From Patescibacteria group bacterium (GTDB lineage Bacteria; Patescibacteriota; Microgenomatia; UBA1400; MFAQ01): DNA of 15,739 bases. Shown in pieces: positions 7,357 to 15,000 of the stretch (position 1 is the first letter of the stretch; each line of letters begins with the position of its first letter). Under the pieces are notes generated by a model. That model made no database searches and had not been told where the DNA came from. It saw only the letters and a program-made list of their open reading frames with translations. Where the stretch lies: contig JAHITH010000041.1 in NCBI GenBank assembly GCA_018817845.1, positions 1-15,739 of the forward strand, written 5' to 3'. The position numbers and the translations under genes were made by a program.

Positions 7357-9133
7357 AGTAGCTATTTTCAAATAATATTTTTTTGTCTTCGTCTGCAACT
7401 AAATTTTCTTCTCCGTAGCTGCCAGACTTACGGATAGCTTGGTTAGAGAGACCAATAAACTCCAGTTCTTGTTCTTGTTTACCAAGCCAGGGAAAGTTGG
7501 GTTTGGTCTTTTTACTTGTAGAGATAAAGTCATCGAGTAATGGGTAATCAAAATGAAAATTATCGATCTTAATATTGGGAAATCTAATAGCGAACAAGGT
7601 CTCTGGTGATGTTTTTACCCCTAGATATCTTTGACCAAAAAGGCTTGAATATCTTATGTCTGGAATTAACGACTGTAGAGTAACAATAAATTTGTTAATG
7701 CAAGGAAAATGTTGATAGCCGCCGTATTCGTCTGAACATTTTGTTTTTTTAATATCAGCAACGGTTTTGCTTTCTGGTATGGATAGATTATCTAAACCAG
7801 GAATGACTGGTTTTTTTGGATAGAGTTTGATTTGACCGTTGTCTGTGGTAATGGTGACCAAGGATTCTGTTTCTAATACTTTTGGAGTGGTGGTTTTGCC
7901 AATAACTATTTTGTTTGACAAAATTAGATCGTCTACAACGGCGGGGACTACCCTAGTAAGATTTTCGTTTGGGTCAGGGTTTGCTTGATCGTTATCACGA
8001 TAACCGTTTTGATGGTAGAAACGCAAATCTCTTAATTCTAGTTGACCTTTTTCGTAGAAAAAACCAGCTCGGTAGTTGGGTGAGTTAAACCAGTACGAAG
8101 ATATGTTTTTATCTTCTGATTGGGTAAAGACTGATGGAGAAACTTCTTTAAATGTTTGTTTATATAGCTTGCCAAATTGACTTAAGGTTTGGGTTTTAAT
8201 AAGACCGGAGTTTTGATAAGATTTTAATAAATTGAGTTGATTTGTAATTTCGTTAAAACATTGGTCTTCTAACTCTGAAACTTCTATACCTACCACCACT
8301 TGAGCCAACTGGCCGATGATATTGGTGGTTGAGGTATTTAATAATTTTTCAAAAAAGCTGGTTGTGAGACCCTGAGCTCTGCGATAGTCGTTGGCTTGCA
8401 AGGAGTAATTTGAGAAACTTTTATCTTTGCCATAACTTAAGGTGGGTTCTCTTGGTGCCCAAAGAACCTTGACCACATCCGTGTTATCTTGAGCGTTTAA
8501 GGCTGGTTCTAGGCTGGATTTTTTACTAACGTAGTATGGTTGGTTAATGTACTGCCCCCAGGTTTGATAACCGTCGGTAGAGTACTGATCTGCCAGTCCT
8601 AAAACTGTGTCTAGGCCATATTTTTCTTTAATATACTCTAGTGAGTAGCCGTCTTGATACCAGGAGCCATAAGACTTAGGATATTTCCCAAAGACCTCTT
8701 TAAAATAGGAAAAACTTGTGTCTATTAGACGTTGTCTGTCTTTTATTTCGTAGCCAGAAAGAAAAATCTTGTTTGCGGCACTCCAGTGACCCGTTGTCCA
8801 GTCGTAGTAGACGAAACTTTTGTCGGCTAACTTTCTAGTGACTTCTATATATAAACCTAATTCGTGCCGATTGCTTAGATTTTTTAACTGATCTACTATT
8901 TGTTGATCTTGTAGAGCATCGAACTGGATTAGCCAGGTTGAGTTTAGACCAGATTCTTCTACGGCGAAAATCATTTTAGTAAGCTCGGTTATATCCTTGG
9001 TTTGACGCCAGTATTCCCTGCCCCTGACTATGTATACAGGCGTAACAATATTTTGATCAGCGGCACCGATTTGACATGGAGATAGAAATAAAAAAACTAA
9101 TAATATAACAAAAAATCTGTTTATTTTAGCCAT
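7337..9133 (-). CDS. Secreted NodB/CE4-fold-like protein, catalytic triad not evident
   Basis: A 598-residue exported protein with an N-terminal signal peptide (hydrophobic 7-18; possible cleavage near GA-AD, residue 24-25) and no other membrane segment. Residues about 28-235 follow the strand order of a polysaccharide-deacetylase barrel: PVYIVRGREYW (32-42), GLNSTWLIQFDAL (62-74), HELGLYIEVT (90-99), FLSGYEIKDR (124-133), FGKYPKSYGSWYQDGYSLEYI (148-168). The usual CE4 DD and HxxxH metal ligands are not seen; E97 and D72 are conserved with the paralog. A beta-rich region (about 340-440) follows, then a C-terminal part unlike the paralog. The first ~440 residues match the N-terminal half of the protein at 12068-15202. 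A role in trimming or binding the exported glycan is inferred from context. Start: AAAGG lies just before the ATG. It overlaps the preceding GT2 by 13 bp. Confidence 0.8.
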   Translation of the reverse strand: MAKINRFFVILLVFLFLSPCQIGAADQNIVTPVYIVRGREYWRQTKDITELTKMIFAVEESGLNSTWLIQFDALQDQQIVDQLKNLSNRHELGLYIEVTRKLADKSFVYYDWTTGHWSAANKIFLSGYEIKDRQRLIDTSFSYFKEVFGKYPKSYGSWYQDGYSLEYIKEKYGLDTVLGLADQYSTDGYQTWGQYINQPYYVSKKSSLEPALNAQDNTDVVKVLWAPREPTLSYGKDKSFSNYSLQANDYRRAQGLTTSFFEKLLNTSTTNIIGQLAQVVVGIEVSELEDQCFNEITNQLNLLKSYQNSGLIKTQTLSQFGKLYKQTFKEVSPSVFTQSEDKNISSYWFNSPNYRAGFFYEKGQLELRDLRFYHQNGYRDNDQANPDPNENLTRVVPAVVDDLILSNKIVIGKTTTPKVLETESLVTITTDNGQIKLYPKKPVIPGLDNLSIPESKTVADIKKTKCSDEYGGYQHFPCINKFIVTLQSLIPDIRYSSLFGQRYLGVKTSPETLFAIRFPNIKIDNFHFDYPLLDDFISTSKKTKPNFPWLGKQEQELEFIGLSNQAIRKSGSYGEENLVADEDKKILFENSYYVIFEK

Positions 9134-10035
9134 GAGCCTTTGCCAAGATTACCTGTAAAAAAGTCTTTAACGGCTGTTTTTTGGGCCTTGGTGCCGATGA
9201 AAAGTTTTTTGATGGCTTCTCTGGTTAAAGCGAACTTGGTTCTAAGGGGAGTGTATTTGAAACCAAACAGGAGTCTATTGCGGGTTAGAAAATAGTCGTT
9301 TAACGGCGAGCCAATGCCGGAACTTTGAGCTACCTTATGCCAAATTTTGATACTTGGATCAAAGATTGTTTGGTAACCCGCTTTTTGAACTCTGATATTA
9401 AAATCTACGTCTTCTAAATATAAAAAATATTTATTGTCTAGCGAACCTATTTCTTCTAAGACTTGCCGTTTGGTGATTAGTAAGCAACCGGTAACGTAAT
9501 CGGTTGACTGTATTTTGTTGAACTGACCTTTGTCGACTTCGTTTACCTCCAAATGAGAAGCAAGAACATTGGCCCAGTCAATCTGTCCGCCAGCGTACCA
9601 AACCACCCTGCCTTTTTCTGATTGTTTGTAACTTTTAAACTCAAAACCTTTTGCAAAGTATATTAACCCGCCAACGATACCTACGTCTGGTTTGGTTATG
9701 GGTGAAGAGACGATTTTTTTTATGAAGTCTTTTTTTACCAAGACGTCGTTATTTAATAAAACAAAGGTGTCGTGTTTGCCTTTTAATGCCTTTTGTAACC
9801 CTAGATTGTTACCACCGGAAAAACCAAGGTTTTCGCTACTATAAACGTGAATAGCTTTGGGGAATTTAATAGGTAATTTTCTTTCAAGTTCTTTTGACTG
9901 GTCGTTGTTTACCACGTATGGCGTCATTTTTACCCCCTTAGGTAAAAATGCTTTGTAAAGCGAGTCCAGGGTTTCTAATGTATCTTGAACATTTTTAAAA
10001 TGGACGATGATTATGGCAATGTCTTTTACCTTCAT
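9121..10035 (-). CDS. GT2-family glycosyltransferase, rhamnosyltransferase-like
   Basis: A complete 304-residue GT2 enzyme. Landmarks are IAIIIVHFKN (6-15), VVNND (41-45), ENLGFSGGNNLGL (68-80), VLLNND (92-97; DXD-equivalent), VTGCLLI (181-187), FLYLEDVDFNIRVQKAGY (204-221, with the likely catalytic acid) and IWHKVAQSSG (231-240). This order is typical of the WbbL/RfbN group, which often transfers rhamnose or galactofuranose to a lipid-linked glycan. The actual sugar is not predictable. The start forms an ATGA overlap (10035-10032) with the stop of the upstream GT2. No Shine-Dalgarno is visible (CTCTCCCA before the ATG), so coupled reinitiation is likely. A basic C-terminal tail (about 265-304) may hold it at the membrane. 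Confidence 0.93.
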   Translation of the reverse strand: MKVKDIAIIIVHFKNVQDTLETLDSLYKAFLPKGVKMTPYVVNNDQSKELERKLPIKFPKAIHVYSSENLGFSGGNNLGLQKALKGKHDTFVLLNNDVLVKKDFIKKIVSSPITKPDVGIVGGLIYFAKGFEFKSYKQSEKGRVVWYAGGQIDWANVLASHLEVNEVDKGQFNKIQSTDYVTGCLLITKRQVLEEIGSLDNKYFLYLEDVDFNIRVQKAGYQTIFDPSIKIWHKVAQSSGIGSPLNDYFLTRNRLLFGFKYTPLRTKFALTREAIKKLFIGTKAQKTAVKDFFTGNLGKGSWLK

Positions 10036-10949
10036 TGGGAGAGTTTGCGTTTTAATTTTAAGAGGAATCGGGTGGTTTTTTTATTGGCGGTGTGGATACT
10101 TACTGTGTAAATCCAATAAACGAATTCTTTACCTTTTTGTTTAAGCCAGTTTGGCCATTGTTGAATGAAGGTAGAGTGGTGAACTGGTTTAAAACCTTGT
10201 TCTTGCCAGACATATAGGTAAACCAAGAGAGTGGAAAAGGCTTGGAGAGAGGCTAGAACAAAGCCGTGAAAACCGTCTTTGTAGCCTTCACCGGCAAAAA
10301 ATCTGGAAAGGAACTCCCCTACTGGTTTAAAAAACACATCCTTAACGTCTAAAATATAACCCTGATTAACAAGTTCCTTGCTTTGAGTTTTTGAGTAACG
10401 AATGGACCTTTTTAAGTATTGATCTATGGAGATGTAGTGATGGTGTATGATACTTAGTTCTTTTACTGGGTCTAAATTTATTCCGGTACCAGTGGTAATG
10501 GGGATAGAGTGAATTTTGTCTTGCCACTCTACCTTGTCTTTTTTGAAAAACCTGATGTTGTAGTCTGGCCACCAACGAGAGTATTTTATCCATCTGCCAA
10601 AGATTAGGTTTTGGCGAGGAATTCTGATAAAGTCTACCCCGTTTTCTTTGGTGATCTTAATTAGTTTTACAGCTAGTGATCTGGGGATTCTTTCGTCGGC
10701 GTCTACAATTAAGATCCAGTTGCCAGTGGCTTTTTTTATGGCAAAGTTTCTAGCTGGTTCTACGTAACCAACGTTTTTGTGATTAAAGACTTTCTTTGTA
10801 TATTTTTTAGCTAATTTAACAGTTTTATCTTCTGACTCCATGTCTACTACCACGATTTCGTCTGCAAATCTTAAGGTTTTTAAACAAGCTTCTATGTTGG
10901 TCTCTTCATTTCTGGTATTTACTACGGCAGAGATCTTTATTTTGGACAT
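10032..10949 (-). CDS. WaaE-like GT2 glycosyltransferase
   Basis: A 305-residue GT2 enzyme: ISAVVNTRNEETNIEACL (6-23), FADEIVVVDMESEDKT (28-43), NFAIKKATGNWILIVDADER (68-87; DADER is the metal/nucleotide site) and WQDKIHSIP (142-150). A C-terminal GYKDGFHGF...YVWQEQG block matches the end of the GT2 at 5067-5894, so the two are paralogs of the WaaE/KdtX group. Start choice: the frame also holds an ATG at 10958. The remnant copy upstream (12010-12075) begins exactly at the codon equal to the ATG at 10949 (MSKIK versus MTKVK), which favours 10949. It follows the RhuM gene by 18 nt, with no Shine-Dalgarno. Its first 65 bp are one copy of the direct repeat described separately. The gene itself looks intact. 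Confidence 0.9.
   Translation of the reverse strand: MSKIKISAVVNTRNEETNIEACLKTLRFADEIVVVDMESEDKTVKLAKKYTKKVFNHKNVGYVEPARNFAIKKATGNWILIVDADERIPRSLAVKLIKITKENGVDFIRIPRQNLIFGRWIKYSRWWPDYNIRFFKKDKVEWQDKIHSIPITTGTGINLDPVKELSIIHHHYISIDQYLKRSIRYSKTQSKELVNQGYILDVKDVFFKPVGEFLSRFFAGEGYKDGFHGFVLASLQAFSTLLVYLYVWQEQGFKPVHHSTFIQQWPNWLKQKGKEFVYWIYTVSIHTANKKTTRFLLKLKRKLSQ
10885..10949 (-). repeat. 65-bp direct repeat, copy A (5' end of intact GT2)
   Basis: This stretch is the first 21 codons plus two bases of the intact GT2 gene. It matches 12011-12075 at 58 of 65 positions without gaps. Homology stops at the ATG on one side and at the TG of codon 22 on the other. Four of the seven differences are silent; the others give Ser/Thr and Ile/Val. 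Confidence 0.92.
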
Positions 10950-10967
10950 ATAAATCATTTTACATCA

Positions 10968-11978
10968 TCAGCAAGTTTTGCTTTGCAATTTTTTAACTTC
11001 TTTGTCAAAATCGCTAATGAATTCTTTGTCTTGTTTTACTCTGAATTTTTTATATTCTGTTTTTGCTTTTAACTTGGCTTCTAGCATTGAAATTTTACCT
11101 TTATTTTTCAAAATTGGCTTGTTAGCAAGTTTTAGAAATTGTTGTAAGTATTGACTCCAATCTTTCATATTCATTACTTGTCTACTTTCGGCTTTACTTT
11201 TTGCGATATCTAAATATGAGTTAACAATTGAATTTAATTTTTTAATATGTTTTTCGTTGAGATAATTTTTAGCTATTGTAATGTCAGATTTAAGAATTTT
11301 ACCTTTTGGGGCATTTTCCCATGTTTTTAATCCCATGTATATTTTTTTCGCATCTGCTGTGGTGTAAATTATTTCAGCTGCTGTTTTGCCGGTAATAGCC
11401 CAGTGGAGTTTGTTTTGAACGGTTGCAAAAAAGTGTTGAGTTATTTTGTCTTTTGAATCATAGTCTGCGGAGAGTGTGTAAATATCTGTTATTTTTTGAT
11501 ACAAGCGTCTTTCACTCATACGAATTTCTTTGATTCTTTCGAGTAATTCATCAAAGTAGTCTTTGCCAAAATGTTTTATTTGTTTAAGGCGTTTGTCATC
11601 CATGGCGAATCCTTTGATAATGTATTCGTGAAGTATTTCGTTAGCCCATTTTCTGAATTCTATAGCCCTGTGTGAATTTACACGGTATCCAACTGAAAGA
11701 ACTGCTTTTAAGTTGTAGTGTTTTGTTTTGTAAGTTTTATTGTCTTTGGCAGTGTGTGCAAAATTTGCACTTACTGATTTTTCTTGTAATTCTTTTGAGG
11801 TAAATATATTTTTCAAATGTTTGGTTATTACGCTTCTGTCTTTTTGAAACAGTTGGGCTATTAACTTTTGAGTTAACCAGAGAGTTTCGTTTTGAAAAAA
11901 AACATTGATATTAACCTTGCCTTCTTCTGTCTGGAAAATTACAAAGTTGTTTAGTTTTTGGAGCTTATTTTTTTTCAT
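10968..11978 (-). CDS. RhuM-family protein (virulence RhuM, PF13310-like)
   Basis: A complete 336-residue soluble protein. Its N-terminal half carries the RhuM signature: FVIFQTEEGKVNINVFFQN (12-30), ETLWLTQKLIAQLFQKDRSV (31-50, helix-turn-helix-like), HLKNIF (54-59), YNLKAVLSVGYRVNSHRAIEFRKWA (88-112) and YIIKGFAMDDKRL (119-131). RhuM was named from Salmonella pathogenicity island 3. Homologs are scattered on mobile islands and near restriction-modification loci, and their biochemical function is unknown. Start choice: the longest frame begins with TTG at 11993, but the ATG at 11978 (MKKNKLQ) is more likely and matches where the family usually begins. No signal peptide or membrane segment is present, so it is out of keeping with the glycan genes around it. 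It appears AT-richer by eye. It sits between two copies of a 65-bp GT2 repeat, suggesting later insertion. Confidence 0.9.
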   Translation of the reverse strand: MKKNKLQKLNNFVIFQTEEGKVNINVFFQNETLWLTQKLIAQLFQKDRSVITKHLKNIFTSKELQEKSVSANFAHTAKDNKTYKTKHYNLKAVLSVGYRVNSHRAIEFRKWANEILHEYIIKGFAMDDKRLKQIKHFGKDYFDELLERIKEIRMSERRLYQKITDIYTLSADYDSKDKITQHFFATVQNKLHWAITGKTAAEIIYTTADAKKIYMGLKTWENAPKGKILKSDITIAKNYLNEKHIKKLNSIVNSYLDIAKSKAESRQVMNMKDWSQYLQQFLKLANKPILKNKGKISMLEAKLKAKTEYKKFRVKQDKEFISDFDKEVKKLQSKTC

Positions 11979-12009
11979 ATGGGGGTTGTCCAAACATAGT
12001 AGTGTTTAA
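11979..12009 (-). other. 31-nt gap between GT2 remnant and RhuM gene
   Basis: This is the longest non-coding gap in the window. It holds no Shine-Dalgarno (CCCCCAT precedes the RhuM ATG) and no convincing promoter or hairpin. Confidence 0.5.
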
Positions 12010-12075
12010 TCAGGCTTCTATGTTGGTCTCTTCATTTCTAGTATTAACTACGGCAGAGATTTTTACTTTAGTCAT
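12010..12075 (-). pseudogene. 21-codon remnant of a WaaE-like GT2 gene
   Basis: The ATG at 12075-12073 opens a 21-codon frame beginning MTKVKISAVVNTRNEE and ending at TGA (12012-12010). The peptide equals the N-terminus of the GT2 at 10032-10949 except Thr2 for Ser and Val4 for Ile, then stops where that enzyme has Cys22. It overlaps the end of the 1044-residue gene by 8 bp, the spacing expected of an original operon gene. I read it as the broken 5' end of a GT2 gene cut by the event that brought in the RhuM gene. It is too short to encode an enzyme. It could still be translated by coupling, but nothing shows a function. Confidence 0.85.
12011..12075 (-). repeat. 65-bp direct repeat, copy B (upstream of RhuM gene)
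   Basis: Second copy of the repeat at 10885-10949, 58/65 identical and in the same orientation. The two copies enclose the RhuM gene and its 31-nt leader and 18-nt trailer (about 1.06 kb). Beyond the repeat the flanks show no further match. Confidence 0.92.
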
Positions 12076-15000
12076 AACAATTAAATTTATAAATAATTAT
12101 CTCACCTGTGTCAAAGATTGGAGTGAGGCAGGTTTTTTGAGGATTAATTTGGAGTTGGGAAATGGGAGTGGTGTATATATATTTAATGTTTTCGGTTTGT
12201 AAAAAATTCTTGACCCAAGTTGGGTCTTGGGTTTGATAAAATCTTTGGACATTCTTGACTCTTTCTTTGTAATCAAAGCCGGTAATGTCTAAGTTGATTA
12301 AATCTGACAGGTACTCTGGTTGACCAGATATGGCAGAAATGTAGGCGGTGGTGGTATAAGCGTAAAGTGGTTTTGGTGCTGGGAACTGCCTGGATTTTGA
12401 TTTACTAAAGATTGGAGAGATAACTATACCTTTTTCTTGACTCTTTAGGGTTTCTAGGGCTTGAAGCTCCGTGAAGCTTATTTTTGAGGCAGAGTAAGGG
12501 GTAATGTAATCCCTTAAGGTACCTATGGTGGTGGGGAGAGTTAGGCCAAAAACTAGAATCCAGGTAATTAATGACCGCTTTTTTGATGAAATTGCCTGAG
12601 CGGTGAAGATGCTTAAGAAAAATAGAGAGTAGTAGGAAAATTGGATGGTGTTCCAAGGGTTGTTTGCTTGGATAAAAAGAAGTGGGATTATTAGGCCGAG
12701 GAGAATGATTGATTTGACCAACCTAAAAGATTCCACATCTGAACAGTCGCTCAAAGCGCCAGATTCCGATGAGAAATCTTTCTTTAGGATGTTGAGTAAG
12801 CCTATTACTCGAACACCTAAGTTACCCAAAAGGTATATTATTAAGGCCAAAGAGTTAACAATAAATAACTTGATATATACTCCGTTTGCTTCATATACTT
12901 GCCAGGCTTGAGCTAGTTTTTGCCAATTTAATTTGTCTTGAGCGGCGATTAAGCTTTTTGGGAACCAAAGAGGAGAAAATACAAAAGGAGATCCTTGGAG
13001 ACCTAGGGTTGGCAGAGACAACAAAAGGCCAACTAGACCAATACCAATGAATAGTTTTATTTCTCTTAGAATTAGTAGAGATAATAAGAGCAGAATGAAG
13101 GCGTAGATTTTTACTTGGGCTAAAAGGCCGCCGATTAAAATTAATAAAATGAATTTACCATTCGCTGTGTATAGATTGAGGAAGATGAGGAGTAAGGCTA
13201 TGGAGAAAGCAAATGGGGGGTTTAAAAATATGGAGACTGACTGATTCATCCAAAAAAGAGACTCACCTGCAAACAAATTACCTGACTTTAAAAGAGTAAA
13301 GACGAAACCAAATGAGCCGGCTAGAAACGATAAAAATAATGAAAGATGAATAGCTGGTTTTGAAAACTTCCAACTTGAAAGAAGTTTGATTAATTGAGAG
13401 ACGATTACTGCCAGCAAAACAATTGGAAGATAGCGAAGGAGAAGTATGGCTGGCTGTAGACCCGTAAGTTTTGAAATTAAGGCAAGTACCCAGTCTACCC
13501 CCAGATGGTAGTTTTGTAGTACTTGGCCAGATATCTGAGGATGGGAAAGACTAAGCAGGTTGTCTTTTAAGGAGTTTATAAGTGACAGGTGAAAAATGGC
13601 GTCGTGACCGTTTGGGCCCCAGAGACCAAGACCAAAGGAGTAAACTTGCCCGGAGAATAATACAGGGATTAAGGTAATAAAACCGAATAGAAGCCCTAGG
13701 AATAATATAGATTCCTGCCTACGCAGGAATGACGAGGTGGTTTTTAAGATAAGAAAGATGAACAGAAAAATTAGAGCAAGCTTAATTACAAAGTAATTTG
13801 AGTTAAAAAGGTTTTTAAATGGTGGGGTTGGATTGATTAGCCATTGAGTAGAGTTTCTGGAAGTTTTTATTTTAATTTGATTGGATTCAAGACTAGGTGG
13901 AGAAAAGTTTTCAAAAATTATTTTTTTGGGTTCTGCCCTAAGAACTTTTTGACCGTCTGTGATGATAAGATCCCAGTACTCTGAAGTTATTTTTGCAGTT
14001 TCTAAATTTATATCTATAAATAGCGAGCTTTCCGGAAATTTAACTGAGTCAATTATGCCCTGAATCTCTTGGAAACTTACTGTTTGAATGTTTTTTTGAT
14101 GAAAATACTCACCGGTAATTTTTGGATTATAAACGTGGAAGTCTATTATTTCTGCATCTCCGTTGTTGGTTTGGCGTAATACTAAGCGGTAAAATGGGTT
14201 TTGGTACCAATAGACGTTATTGGCTATGAAAAATGAGGCGGGTGAGGTTTCTGGATATCGGGCTTTAATTAACTCACCTAGACTGGTGGTTGATCTTAGG
14301 GTTAGAGAGTAATTGTCTTGCTTATCCTTTAATTGCTTAACAAAGTTAGTGGCAAATTGTTTGGCGATTTCGGTGTTTTTTAAGCTGTCTTCTGTTTGAA
14401 AGAAAAGTTGATAGTTGTTGTCTAGGCGAATATTAATATGAGTAGGATCAAATCTAGATATTGAGTTTTTTGAAAAGAAATCGAATGGGTCGGCTGGAGA
14501 CCATCTAAAAACAACACCGTTTATTTTATTTTTGCTATCTTGAGCGGGTAATAAAATATTTGTTTTACTGGGAAGATAAGGTTCTGCCAAGATTCCACCC
14601 CAGTGGCGAAGGTTGTTACTTTGATACGTTTCATCTTGAATAAAGGCGGCGATGACCGAATAGTGTGAGACCAGATAGTCAAAGGAGAAACTATCTAGAG
14701 AATCTACCCCTATAACTGGCGGGTAGTTGCCAAACCTGTTGAAAAAGGCGTCCATGTAGGTATCAATTATTTTTAACCTATCACTTCTTTCATAGCCTGA
14801 AAGAAAAATGTGATTGGCTGTGGTGAAACTACCATGGTTTTGATACTCCACATTGGCTTTTTGGGCTAGTTTTGGCGTTACTTCTAGTAACCCACCAAGA
14901 ATCTGCGTGGAATCTGTGGCTACTAAATCACTTAATTTTGATGAAATTTCTTTGTCTGTTATGGCGTCGTAACGCAACATGTATGATGTAGGAATTTTTA

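Noticed and set aside
7357..7398. TTG-initiated 14-codon extension of the GT39-like gene
   Set aside because: It would overlap the preceding gene by 62 bp, adds a polar stretch before the first membrane helix, and an ATG sits right at the normal position.
11756..11770. Palindrome GTGCAAA-A-TTTGCAC inside the RhuM gene
   Set aside because: It is only 7-bp arms in coding sequence, with no paired site nearby to suggest an operator.
11979..11993. TTG-initiated 5-codon extension of the RhuM gene
   Set aside because: The ATG at 11978 fits the family's usual start, and the extension has no ribosome-binding site in its favour.
10950..12009. RhuM segment as a classical insertion sequence
   Set aside because: There is no transposase, no terminal inverted repeats, and the flanking direct repeat is far too long and too diverged for a transposition target-site duplication.
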